In this document: positions 23,111 through 31,406 of the stretch, one piece after another
Layout of the letters: each line of letters starts with the position of its first letter
Numbering within the stretch: the first letter of the stretch is position 1
From: Flavimaricola marinus
GTDB taxonomy: Bacteria; Pseudomonadota; Alphaproteobacteria; Rhodobacterales; Rhodobacteraceae
DNA length: 64,000 bases
Assembly (NCBI RefSeq): GCF_900184895.1
Contig: NZ_FXZK01000001.1
Coordinates: 248,001 to 312,000 of the forward strand
Reading direction: 5' to 3'
The notes under the pieces: model-generated
Databases searched by the model: none
Seen by the model: the letters and a program-made list of their open reading frames with translations, nothing else
What the model was told of the DNA's origin: nothing
Position numbers and translations under genes: made by a program

Positions 23111-25441
23111 ATGACCGTCAAGGACATCTTCGAGACCATGGAGTATGGCCCCGCTCCCGAAAGCTCTGCCGAAGCGCTGGCATGGCTCGCCGATCGGGGC
23201 GGCATCGCCGGTCCCTATGTGAACGGGAAATGGGGACCGCTGCGGGATGACATGAGCATCCACAATCCGGCAACGGGCGAACGTCTGGCCGGGATGACGA
23301 AATCCACTCCCGAGGATGTCGGCGCGGCGGTCAAAGCCGCCCGCAAGGCGCAACCGGCATGGGCCAAGCTCGGCGGGCACGGACGGGCCCGCATCCTCTA
23401 TGCCATCGCCCGGTTGATTCAAAAGCACTCCCGGCTCTTGGCGGTGATCGAAACGCTGGACAACGGCAAGCCGATCCGCGAATCGCGCGACATCGATGTG
23501 CCCCTGGCAGCGCGACATTTCTACTTCCATGCGGGCCTCGCCCAGCTTCTGGAGACCGAAAAGCCCAACCACGAGCCCATCGGCGTCTGCGGTCAGATCA
23601 TCCCGTGGAACTTCCCACTGCTCATGCTGGCATGGAAGATCGCCCCCGCTCTCGCCGCGGGCAATACAGTGGTACTCAAACCTGCCGAATACACATCGCT
23701 TTCGGCCATGGTCTTTGCCGAGATCTGCACCCAGGCCGGCGTCCCGCCCGGCGTGGTCAACATCATCACCGGCGACGGCGACACAGGAGCCGCCCTTGTG
23801 GCCTCCGACGTCGACAAGATCGCCTTTACCGGATCGACGGCCGTGGGCCGGCTGATCCGCGAGGCGACGGCAGGGCGCCACATCGCGCTCACCTTGGAGC
23901 TTGGGGGCAAGTCCCCCTATATCGTCTTCGACGACGCGGATCTGGATTCGGCGGTCGAAGGGCTCGTCGACGCGATATGGTTCAACCAAGGGCAGGTCTG
24001 CTGCGCCGGATCGCGGCTACTTGTGCAGGAAACCATCGCGGAGGACTTCCACGCCCGGTTGCGGCGGCGGATGGACGGGCTGCGCATCGGCGATCCGCTC
24101 GACAAATGTATCGACGTCGGCGCGATCGTCGACCCGGTGCAACTGAAAACCATCACCGACCTGGTCGACGCGCACCCCGAAGGCGATCATCACGTCGCCG
24201 CCACGCCGCTGCCCGCGACCGGCTGCTTCTATCCGCCGACACTGATCACCGGGCTGTCGCCCGCCTCGCCGCTGATGCAAACCGAAATCTTCGGGCCCGT
24301 GCTCGTCGGCACAACCTTCCGCACGCCCGCCGAGGCGGTGGAGCTGGCCAACAACACGCGCTACGGGCTGGCCGCGACGGTCTGGAGCGAGAATATCAAC
24401 CTCGCCCTCGACATCGCGCCAAAGCTCACGGCAGGGGTGGTCTGGGTGAACGGCACCAACATGTTCGACGCCGCCGCCCCCTTCGGCGGCGTGCGCGAAA
24501 GCGGCTTCGGACGCGAAGGCGGCTGGGTCGGGCTTTCGGCCTACCTCAAGCCCAAGACGACCGGGAAGACGCTCAAACCCATCGCGCCGCACAGCGGCTC
24601 CGGCGGGCACGACGGCCTCGACCGAACGGCAAAGCTCTATATCGGTGGCAAACAGGCACGGCCCGACGGTGGCTACTCCCGCGAAGTCTACAGCCCCAAG
24701 GGCGCCCTGCTCGGGCACGCCAGCCTCGCCAACCGCAAAGACGTCCGGAACGCTGTCGAAGCGGCGGCCGCCGCCAAGGGCTGGGGCAAGACGACAGGGC
24801 ACCTGCGGGCGCAGATCCTGTATTACATCGCCGAAAACCTCTCCGCGCGGGCGGGTGAATTCGCAAACCGGATCAAGGATATGACCGGCAAGGATGGCAA
24901 CAAGGAGGTCGAGGCTTCGATCAACACCCTGTTCACCTATGCCGCTTGGGCCGACAAATACGACGGCGCCGCACACGGTGTGCCGATCCGTGGGGTGGCG
25001 CTGGCCATGCGCGAACCCGTCGGGATCATCGGCGCCCTCTGCGCCGACGACGCGCCACTGGCCGGGCTGATCGGAGCAATGGCCCCGGCCATCGCGATGG
25101 GCAATCGAACCGTGCTCATCGGGTCCGAAGCCTACCCGCTGGCGGCAACCGACCTCTACCAGGTGCTGGAAACCTCTGACGTGCCGGCCGGCGTGGTCAA
25201 CATCCTGACCGGCAGTCACGCCGAACTGGCGCCGACGCTGGCGGCACATCTCAACATTGACGCCGTCTGGAGCTTTTCATCCACCGATCTCTCCGAGACG
25301 ATCGAAAAGGCCAGCAGCGGCAATCTGAAACGAACATGGGTCAACAACGGCAAATCGAGGGATTGGACCAATCCCGACGCCGACAGCTTCCTACCCGCGG
25401 CCACGGAAACCAAATCCATCTGGATTCCCTACGGCGAATAA
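23111..25441 (+). CDS. ALDH16-type double-domain aldehyde dehydrogenase
   Basis: A 776-residue ALDH16-type enzyme made of a complete aldehyde dehydrogenase domain (about 1-500) followed by a second, partial ALDH-like domain (about 505-776). In the first domain catalytic Cys297 lies in FNQGQVCCAGSRL, the general base is Glu263 in LELGGKSP and the NAD loop is FTGSTAVG. The second domain (from KLYIGGKQARPDGG) repeats the fold but lacks a catalytic Cys, as in characterised ALDH16 proteins. AAAGGA lies 8 bases before ATG 23111. Downstream of deoC it probably oxidises acetaldehyde to acetate in deoxyribonucleoside use. Confidence 0.9.
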   Translation: MTVKDIFETMEYGPAPESSAEALAWLADRGGIAGPYVNGKWGPLRDDMSIHNPATGERLAGMTKSTPEDVGAAVKAARKAQPAWAKLGGHGRARILYAIARLIQKHSRLLAVIETLDNGKPIRESRDIDVPLAARHFYFHAGLAQLLETEKPNHEPIGVCGQIIPWNFPLLMLAWKIAPALAAGNTVVLKPAEYTSLSAMVFAEICTQAGVPPGVVNIITGDGDTGAALVASDVDKIAFTGSTAVGRLIREATAGRHIALTLELGGKSPYIVFDDADLDSAVEGLVDAIWFNQGQVCCAGSRLLVQETIAEDFHARLRRRMDGLRIGDPLDKCIDVGAIVDPVQLKTITDLVDAHPEGDHHVAATPLPATGCFYPPTLITGLSPASPLMQTEIFGPVLVGTTFRTPAEAVELANNTRYGLAATVWSENINLALDIAPKLTAGVVWVNGTNMFDAAAPFGGVRESGFGREGGWVGLSAYLKPKTTGKTLKPIAPHSGSGGHDGLDRTAKLYIGGKQARPDGGYSREVYSPKGALLGHASLANRKDVRNAVEAAAAAKGWGKTTGHLRAQILYYIAENLSARAGEFANRIKDMTGKDGNKEVEASINTLFTYAAWADKYDGAAHGVPIRGVALAMREPVGIIGALCADDAPLAGLIGAMAPAIAMGNRTVLIGSEAYPLAATDLYQVLETSDVPAGVVNILTGSHAELAPTLAAHLNIDAVWSFSSTDLSETIEKASSGNLKRTWVNNGKSRDWTNPDADSFLPAATETKSIWIPYGE

Positions 25442-25470
25442 AACGCCCGCCGGCCTAGCAGCGCCCTTGG

Positions 25471-25518
25471 CTTCTTTGGGTCAGAAATATCCCGGGGGGT
25501 TTGGGGGGCTGGCCCCCC
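25471..25518 (-). repeat. Dispersed extragenic element, degenerate copy D
   Basis: On the minus strand: a GGGGGGC-TG-GCCCCCC hairpin (25518-25503) followed by CCCCCCGGGATATTTCTGAC and a degenerate AAAGAAG end. It lies between the ALDH16 gene and the convergent DUF1523 gene and probably ends transcription from both. Confidence 0.5.
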
Positions 25519-25568
25519 ATTCAATCTCGGCACTCTTCAAAGTGGCGGAACGACCGCGCAACGCGATC

Positions 25569-26192
25569 CTAGCGACGCCAACTCGCAAACCACCGGGAAA
25601 TCCCCGCGCGACGCTCGTCCACCGCATCGTCCAAACGCTGCAGGCGAGGATCGATCCGGCGCGCCTTGAAACGGCGCAAGCGGACGGTCACGCCCCAGAC
25701 CAAGGCGGCAAAGAACAGCAGGATCACGATATTCACCCAAGGGATCAGGCGAACGGTAGGATCATCGATCGGGCGGATCGTGATGGCATTGGGATAGATC
25801 GTCAGATAGCGAATGCGCCAGCCGTAATGGAGAACGACGGCCCACTGAGGGTCGGTCGAGCTCGAGATCAGATCCTGCGCTTCCGCCTGCAAATCCGAGC
25901 TGTCGAACTTGAAATACGGCGGCCAGATCCAGCCCGTATCCTCGTTGCGATAGACCATCACACCCTTCTCGTAGCGAACGGTATTGATCAGACGCAGGTC
26001 ACGGGTCGGCTGCTCTGCCGCGCCGCTGTCGGCTTGGGCATAAAAGATGCGGTTGAGGTTCGTGAAGTCGGTGCGAATGATCTCGGTGCCGGTCACGCGG
26101 ACGATGTCGCGCTGTGGCAGCACGTAGGAAAAGAACGCCGCCACGACAGCCCAGACCACGATCCAGAATGTCCACTTGATGTAACTGCCCAA
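25569..26192 (-). CDS. DUF1523-family membrane protein
   Basis: A 207-residue protein of the DUF1523 family. An N-terminal membrane helix (YIKWTFWIVVWAVVAAFFSY) leads into a probable periplasmic domain (RDIVRVTGTEIIRTD, DLRLINTVRYEKGVMVYRNE), and a second helix near residue 170 (PWVNIVILLFFAALVWGV) leads to a basic cytoplasmic tail. The start is a TTG at 26192, which keeps the first helix, with a GGGGG stretch about 8 bases upstream. It is the last gene of the ten-gene block, 17 bases after the preceding membrane protein gene. Function unknown. Confidence 0.75.
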   Translation of the reverse strand: MGSYIKWTFWIVVWAVVAAFFSYVLPQRDIVRVTGTEIIRTDFTNLNRIFYAQADSGAAEQPTRDLRLINTVRYEKGVMVYRNEDTGWIWPPYFKFDSSDLQAEAQDLISSSTDPQWAVVLHYGWRIRYLTIYPNAITIRPIDDPTVRLIPWVNIVILLFFAALVWGVTVRLRRFKARRIDPRLQRLDDAVDERRAGISRWFASWRR

Positions 26193-26209
26193 AGCATGGC
26201 CCCCGGTGA

Positions 26210-26473
26210 TTAGGTGTAGTTCACGAGATAGAGGATCGTGCCGACGATCACCATAGGGATGATATAGACGCCAAGGATCAGGCGACGGCGCAGCGAACTG
26301 TCATAGTCGACCAATCCGGCTTTCACATAGGCCTCCTGATCGCCCTCGCGGCCCTCCTCGATCCATCGCTGCTCCAGCTTGCCACGGCGCACCGCGCGGG
26401 AATAGAGGGACAGGCTGACGTAGAAGACGCTCAGCACGATAAAGGCTATGAAAAACAGGCGGATCACACCCAT
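26210..26473 (-). CDS. Small two-helix membrane protein
   Basis: An 87-residue unassigned protein with an N-terminal membrane helix (GVIRLFFIAFIVLSVFYVSL), a charged middle (AVRRGKLEQRWIEEGREGD) and a C-terminal helix (ILGVYIIPMVIVGTILYLV). ATG 26473 has AAGGAGA 6 bases upstream, and this site overlaps the end of the DUF6638 gene, so translation is coupled. Genes on both sides of it encode membrane or DUF proteins of the same block. Function unknown. Confidence 0.75.
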   Translation of the reverse strand: MGVIRLFFIAFIVLSVFYVSLSLYSRAVRRGKLEQRWIEEGREGDQEAYVKAGLVDYDSSLRRRLILGVYIIPMVIVGTILYLVNYT

Positions 26474-26476
26474 GAT

Positions 26477-27868
26477 CTATCTCCTTCTTGGCACCGCGCC
26501 CCAAGGACCGACAAGGTCGATCAGGTCGGGCTCCGGCTTGGGCGGCGGCGGTGGTTCGACGGTCGATCGGGACCACGGGCCCGCCTTCGGTTCTTCCATG
26601 CCCGCTTCGTGGCCAAAGAGTGCGGCCCGCGTGCCCGACTTGTCTACCATATATTCGTTGGCCAGAAAATCAGCCACATAGGCCTGCTTTTCCGGAGGCC
26701 AGCCGGCATAGGCGCGGTAGAAGGCTTCCTTGTGGCAGATGAAGAGCTGGCGGATGTCCAGCGGCGACAATTCGGCGAGCAGCATATTCACCAGATCGAC
26801 ATCGGGCACATCGCGGGCGCGAAGGGTATAGAAATAGGCCGGATGCTCGCTGTCGATCTCGGGCCACGGACCGTCTTCTTCGGCCCAGCGGGCAAGGGCG
26901 GCAAGGCCCTGCCAGTCCTTCGGCAAAAGGGCGGCGTAGCGGCGGCCAAAGTTGCGCAGATCGCGGCGGGTCGCTCCCTCGAGGCTCTCGCCCATGACGC
27001 TGGCCACTTCGGCCACGATGAAATCCATCTTCTGATGCAGGATCGCCGCGGCGTCGATGCCCCGGGCCTTCACGATCGGCTCCACGAGGGCGTTTTCTTC
27101 GAGAAAGCGGGCAATCGCGCTGCGATCTCGCAGTCCGAAGACGGTTCTGATGGGTAATTCACCCAAGGCGGCAGGATCGCCGGCGGCGATCACCGCCGGG
27201 TGCTCGACATTGCGAAAGACGTAGAAACCGCCGAAAAGCGAGGTCCAGAAATTCTCCTGCGAGAAGGTCATCTTGGACAGGGTCACCGGATTGCGGGTCA
27301 CATCGCCGGTTTCACGGGCAAGTCCGATCATGCGGCCGATCAGGACGTCGTCCCACCACGCATCCGGCTCCGTCTTGAAACGGTTGATCATCGCGGCCAA
27401 CCGCTCGGCCGTGGCGACGGTCCCCTTTGTGGTATCGGCCTCGATGGTGACGGAGCGAATGTCGAACAGCTTGGCGGCCGTCGGGGCCGTGAAGACCGAA
27501 TTCACCAACTCGCCCGCCACCGCATCCTGAGCGGTCAACGCAAATAGCTGCGGCTCATTCTCCTGAATGAACTGGCGCAATATCCCGCGCGAAGTCGAAA
27601 AGGCGGCATCCAACAGCGGCGCCTTCTTCTGCTCCGTCGTAAGCAGGATGAACTGACGATTGACGCCCTCATGGTTGAGATAGGCCATGTCGTCCAACTC
27701 ATCGCCTACTTCGGGGGAATAGCCCGATATATCGATGTGAAAATCCGTCAAGGAGGTGCGCTTGCCTGTCAGCCGCTCCAAGGCGCGGTTGTAGCGTTCC
27801 ACCCAGACCGGGCTCTCCACCCGGATCAGATTGCCGAACATCAGGCCTTTTTCAATCAGCAGTCTCAT
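26477..27868 (-). CDS. DUF6638-family protein
   Basis: A 463-residue soluble protein that I recognise as the DUF6638 type found in Roseobacter-group genomes. There are no membrane segments. The N-terminus MRLLIEKGLMFGNLIRVESP and DFHIDISGYSPEVGDEL are the conserved parts; the C-terminus is a proline-rich tail (VEPPPPPKPEPD) that may be a flexible or binding segment. Start ATG 27868 keeps the conserved MRLLIEKG; ATG 27841 is possible. A 7-bp-stem hairpin (27886-27904) lies in the leader. No function is assigned. It sits between the membrane proteins of the ten-gene block. Confidence 0.8.
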   Translation of the reverse strand: MRLLIEKGLMFGNLIRVESPVWVERYNRALERLTGKRTSLTDFHIDISGYSPEVGDELDDMAYLNHEGVNRQFILLTTEQKKAPLLDAAFSTSRGILRQFIQENEPQLFALTAQDAVAGELVNSVFTAPTAAKLFDIRSVTIEADTTKGTVATAERLAAMINRFKTEPDAWWDDVLIGRMIGLARETGDVTRNPVTLSKMTFSQENFWTSLFGGFYVFRNVEHPAVIAAGDPAALGELPIRTVFGLRDRSAIARFLEENALVEPIVKARGIDAAAILHQKMDFIVAEVASVMGESLEGATRRDLRNFGRRYAALLPKDWQGLAALARWAEEDGPWPEIDSEHPAYFYTLRARDVPDVDLVNMLLAELSPLDIRQLFICHKEAFYRAYAGWPPEKQAYVADFLANEYMVDKSGTRAALFGHEAGMEEPKAGPWSRSTVEPPPPPKPEPDLIDLVGPWGAVPRRR

Positions 27869-27885
27869 GTCTCAACCATATGCCG

Positions 27886-27904
27886 GGTGCGCCGGCCGCG
27901 CACC
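27886..27904 (-). promoter_or_regulatory. Leader hairpin upstream of the DUF6638 gene
   Basis: GGTGCGC at 27886-27892 and GCGCACC at 27898-27904 pair perfectly around a 5-base loop, 18 bases before ATG 27868. It could shape the mRNA processing or translation of the downstream part of the operon. Confidence 0.3.
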
Positions 27905-27977
27905 ACCCTCAAAGAAAAATGGACGACGCAGGGCGCCAAACCAGCAAGGCACGGCCCTTGCGCCTGCAACTTGGGCA

Positions 27978-28313
27978 TCACCATGTCTCATGCACCCATG
28001 TTTTCGGCAGTCCGGCGATGCTCAGGATCATGATCGGGGCCCATATAAAGGCCGAGACAAGGCCCAAGCGGCCAAAATGAACGACGGCCGCCGCCACGCC
28101 GGCCTCGAACAACACCGCAAGCGGCACCCCGCGCAGCACGTAGATCGAGACAAAGAACGCACAGCCCAGCACGAACATCACGATCGTCGAACACAGCGAC
28201 AACAGCATCAGCGGCCGAACCCCTTCGGGAAACATCACGGACAGCCCGCGCGGCACCAGCCAGCCCACAAGGGCCAGAACCAGCGCCGGCAAAACCAAGC
28301 CATCAGCGAGCAT
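27978..28313 (-). CDS. Membrane protein, third of a three-gene set
   Basis: A 111-residue predicted integral membrane protein with about four helices, for example LVLPALVLALVGWLV, PLMLLSLCSTIVMFVLGCAF and LVSAFIWAPIMILSIAGL. ATG 28313 overlaps the upstream gene by 11 bases. No family recognised. Together with the next two upstream genes it forms a compact set of membrane proteins (111, 112 and 138 residues) next to the AAA ATPase gene. They may form one complex, but this is inference from the overlap. Confidence 0.7.
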   Translation of the reverse strand: MLADGLVLPALVLALVGWLVPRGLSVMFPEGVRPLMLLSLCSTIVMFVLGCAFFVSIYVLRGVPLAVLFEAGVAAAVVHFGRLGLVSAFIWAPIMILSIAGLPKTWVHETW

Positions 28314-28641
28314 CGTCGCGCTCCTTGTCCGACAAGACCCAGACCAGCCAGCTTGGATAAGCCCAGCCGGCCACATTGGCCAAGGTCGTCGTCCAGGCCA
28401 GCGGGTCCGACCAGCCGCCAATCGCATCCAGCGCCATCGACAGAAACAAGTTGACGAAGACCGGCGGCAGGTTCACCAGCAAGGCATTGAACATGCCCGA
28501 AACGAACCAGATGGCAAAGCGGCGCATCATGCGGTTGGGGCCTTCGGGCACCGGGAGCATGCCCTTGGTGACTTCGCCCGCCACCCAAATCAGGCCCAGC
28601 TGAGCGGCGACCGATATGCAGACTGCCAGAATGGTGATCAC
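28303..28641 (-). CDS. Membrane protein, second of a three-gene set
   Basis: A 112-residue membrane protein with about three helices, such as ITILAVCISVAAQLGLIWVA, FAIWFVSGMFNALLVNLPPV and TTTLANVAGWAYPSWLVWVL. The GTG start at 28641 overlaps the upstream stop (GTGA), and the gene itself overlaps the next one downstream by 11 bases. No family recognised. Its position makes it a likely partner of the neighbouring 138- and 111-residue membrane proteins. Confidence 0.7.
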   Translation of the reverse strand: MITILAVCISVAAQLGLIWVAGEVTKGMLPVPEGPNRMMRRFAIWFVSGMFNALLVNLPPVFVNLFLSMALDAIGGWSDPLAWTTTLANVAGWAYPSWLVWVLSDKERDDAR

Positions 28642-29054
28642 CGGGCCGCTCCAGTCTCACGCCAATACATCAGCATGCAGCGGGCACCGAGCAACGGCAC
28701 ATAGACCAGCGGCGCGAGGAACACGACGGTCGCCACGAACACTTGCGGGCTGGCCCACTGGAATGCCCAGCGCGGGCCATCTTCGCCAAAGGCCGACAGT
28801 TGCAGCGTGGCAATGGCATAGACGACAGGCAGGCTCATCAGGGTCACGGCCACAGAGCCGAGCGCGAAACGGCGTCCGGCATCGCGGACGGGCTTTTCCG
28901 AAGGCTTCACCTGCGACGGCACCCACCATCCCAGCGCGACCGCCATCGCCAGCCAGACCAGCCAGGGACCATAGGCCAGCGTCAGGAGCGGCTGCATCAG
29001 CGCGCCAAGCGCCAGAAAGATGACCAGCGCAATGATGATGCCGTTAGGGCTCAC
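28638..29054 (-). CDS. Membrane protein, first of a three-gene set
   Basis: A 138-residue membrane protein with about four helices, such as IIIALVIFLALGALMQPLL, GPWLVWLAMAVALGWWV, ALGSVAVTLMSLPVVYAIA and FVATVVFLAPLVYVPLLG. GTG 29054 has a strong site (AGGAGGAGG) 6 bases upstream. It lies 46 bases after the AAA ATPase gene. No family recognised. Inferred to be part of a membrane complex with the two overlapping genes downstream. Confidence 0.72.
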   Translation of the reverse strand: MSPNGIIIALVIFLALGALMQPLLTLAYGPWLVWLAMAVALGWWVPSQVKPSEKPVRDAGRRFALGSVAVTLMSLPVVYAIATLQLSAFGEDGPRWAFQWASPQVFVATVVFLAPLVYVPLLGARCMLMYWRETGAAR

Positions 29055-29100
29055 TCCCGCCTCCTCCTGTCACAATCGGATCGAGGGTCGGCCACGGCGA

Positions 29101-31032
29101 TCACCCCTTGCTCGCGAGATAGCGGCGCTTGGCTTCTTCGGTGCGACCGAAGTCGCGGACCATGTTTTCGATGGCCACCTCGTCCGATTTGTCGGCATAG
29201 CGGAATTCGCTGTCGGCGTAGCGGTTGATCTCCTGAATCACCATGTCGACGGTGATCTCCTTGCGCAGGCTAGAGATCATCTCCAGCTTGCGGTCATAGG
29301 GCTGAAACAGGAACAGGTCGGGCTTCTCCATCCACTCGTCAGGCAGCTCGAAGTCCATCGCTCTGACCTTCACCGCGTCGGTGATGTTCTTGATCGCACG
29401 GCCGGTAAAGCGTTCGTCCGCCTCCTGAATGCCCTTCAGATAGGTGCCGAGCTTGGCGATGGTATCGAGCTTTCCCAGCTTGCTCTCGACCTTGTCCCAC
29501 ACGGCCAACAGGCCCTCTTCCTTGGGGCGCCCATGGCTCTCGAACGAGGCGGCGACGGCCTTCTGGATCTGCTGTGCGGCAAACAGATCGTGATCGCCCA
29601 GCGGCATGTCATGCTCCTTGCCGAGAAGCAGGCTGAGAATGTCGATGTAATCCTCGCGGGTCTGGGGGCCATCCACCAGAAACCGGGCTCCGGCACGCTG
29701 GCGCAGGGCATCATCGACATTCTCGGGATAGTTGGAAAACATGCCGAAGGTGCAGTTGCCACGCACCACCGTATTGGCGCCCGCAAAGGCATCCATCAGG
29801 ACGGCGGTGATCTCCAACTGGCCGGCACTCGACTGGCGGTCGCCGCGCTTGCCCGCAAGGGTGTCGATATCGTCGATGGTGCCAAAGCCGATCACATTGG
29901 GATCGATGATGTTGTCGATAAAGGCGCGGGCGTTCTGGCCAGACTTGCCCTGATAACTGTCGATATTGTCGGTGCTCAGGTTCTGATAGCGGAACGCATA
30001 GCCGGCGACCTGACAGTAGTCATTGATCAATCCGGCCATCATCTGAATGAGGGTCGTCTTGCCGGTGCCCGGCGCGCCATCGCCCATGAAGGTAAAGATA
30101 AATCCGCCCAACTCGGCAAAGGGGTTCATCTTGCGCTCGAAATCATAGGCCATCAGCATCTTGGCCAGACGCAGCGCCTGATACTTGGCGATATGGTTGC
30201 CCACCACCTCGTGCGGCTTCTTGAAACTCATGGTCAACTTGGTACCACGGGCCTTGTGGGCGGGGGCAAAGCCCTGAATGGTCAGCCCATCGGCCTCCAC
30301 CTTCCAACTCGCGCCGGTAAATGGCTCCAGCCTGCCGGCAGTGCTGGCACGGGCGGCCACCTTGGCCATCAGAGCCTCGGCAAAGGCCAAAACGGTGGCG
30401 GTCAGGCGCGGCTCTGTGGTGGCAAATGCCTCCAGATCCTGCTCCAGCTCCCACAACACGCCATGCAGGGCAAGCTGACCGTTCTCGGTCAACACCTCCT
30501 CCACCTCACCGATCTCGACGGTCTCCTCAGTGGCATGAGAGGCCAGCAAAAACGCCGTCGCGTTGGCAAAGGTATACAGCGTGACGAGCGCCTCGGCGGT
30601 CAGCATCTCGGAAAACGCAGCCCCCTGATCGGCAGGCAACGCGCCGGCCAGATTGGCGCGCTTGAGATCGGCTAGTCCAGTGCGCTCGGCATATTGCTCG
30701 GCCACGGCCAGGGCGATGGCCAAGGCACGGCGCAACCCGTTCTGCACCGCCGCCAACACAGGCGAGATCAGGCCGCTGCCGTCCAGTTCCGCGATTTGCG
30801 CCAGGATCTGCACGCCCTCGGTGCGAACCGTGCGGCGGGTGACCAGCCCCGGCGTAGTCGAACGAAACGCGCGACGGGTGCCGATGCCCGACGACCGCTC
30901 CGGCGCGGGCGCCTCCCCTCCAGACGCGATCCGGGGCGCATGGTCAAAGCCCTGCAACATCGCCAAGGCCGCTGGATAATGCTTGACGATATCCTCCTCG
31001 CGCAACTCCATCTGATCCGCCGTTTGGCTCAT
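29101..31032 (-). CDS. AAA-family ATPase with long N-terminal region
   Basis: A 643-residue AAA-type ATPase. Walker A is GAPGTGKTT at residues 319-327. The Walker B region, IGFGTIDDID at 381-390, carries Asp-Asp where most AAA proteins have Asp-Glu, so hydrolysis may be slow or differently arranged. Candidate arginine fingers lie in DDALRQRAGARF (441-451). Residues 1-300 are a mostly helical region I do not recognise, and 480-643 form the C-terminal part. ATG 31032 has GAGGAG 8 bases upstream. No membrane segment. It is the enzymatic core of the ten-gene block. Confidence 0.85.
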   Translation of the reverse strand: MSQTADQMELREEDIVKHYPAALAMLQGFDHAPRIASGGEAPAPERSSGIGTRRAFRSTTPGLVTRRTVRTEGVQILAQIAELDGSGLISPVLAAVQNGLRRALAIALAVAEQYAERTGLADLKRANLAGALPADQGAAFSEMLTAEALVTLYTFANATAFLLASHATEETVEIGEVEEVLTENGQLALHGVLWELEQDLEAFATTEPRLTATVLAFAEALMAKVAARASTAGRLEPFTGASWKVEADGLTIQGFAPAHKARGTKLTMSFKKPHEVVGNHIAKYQALRLAKMLMAYDFERKMNPFAELGGFIFTFMGDGAPGTGKTTLIQMMAGLINDYCQVAGYAFRYQNLSTDNIDSYQGKSGQNARAFIDNIIDPNVIGFGTIDDIDTLAGKRGDRQSSAGQLEITAVLMDAFAGANTVVRGNCTFGMFSNYPENVDDALRQRAGARFLVDGPQTREDYIDILSLLLGKEHDMPLGDHDLFAAQQIQKAVAASFESHGRPKEEGLLAVWDKVESKLGKLDTIAKLGTYLKGIQEADERFTGRAIKNITDAVKVRAMDFELPDEWMEKPDLFLFQPYDRKLEMISSLRKEITVDMVIQEINRYADSEFRYADKSDEVAIENMVRDFGRTEEAKRRYLASKG

Positions 31033-31406
31033 CGCTCGCTCCTCACTTCCACCCAATCCTGACCACTATGGGTCTGCAACGCATAGACCCCCTCGACCGC
31101 ATTCGCCCCGTCGTGACACAGGCGCACCACGTCGAAGCCGTAAATCGCATTGCCGCGGGCCTTCTCCAGGCACTCACCGGCTTCGGCCCGCGGATGCGGG
31201 CCACCATATGCCTCGCCCAACGGGAAAAACCCCCGGTCCGCCAAAACCTCCGCAACCGGAGCATACCGCCCGCCAGCCTCGTCAACCATCTGCGACAGCT
31301 CGGCTGCCGTCGGACTCACCCGGGGCACGCACCCCGCACAAACCATCAGCGCGAGACCTGCGCTTCTTTTGGCCCTAAATACGGCCGCCGGAGGCAAAAA
31401 AGTCAT
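31029..31406 (-). CDS. Small exported or lipoprotein-like protein
   Basis: A 125-residue protein overlapping the AAA gene (4 bases) and the 372-residue gene (4 bases). The N-terminus has a basic stretch, a hydrophobic segment and Cys residues (GLALMVCAGCVPRVSP), resembling a signal peptide with a degenerate lipobox; the -3 position is Cys rather than Leu, so lipidation is uncertain. The remainder is hydrophilic (ELSQMVDEAGGRYAPVAEVL, YGFDVVRLCHDGANAVEGVY). No family recognised. It would place one part of the block outside the inner membrane. Confidence 0.65.
   Translation of the reverse strand: MTFLPPAAVFRAKRSAGLALMVCAGCVPRVSPTAAELSQMVDEAGGRYAPVAEVLADRGFFPLGEAYGGPHPRAEAGECLEKARGNAIYGFDVVRLCHDGANAVEGVYALQTHSGQDWVEVRSER

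Noticed and set aside
29020-30675. 551-codon plus-strand open frame inside the AAA ATPase gene
   Set aside because: It lies entirely opposite the ATPase gene, has no domain or ribosome-binding site, and results from GC-rich codon bias.
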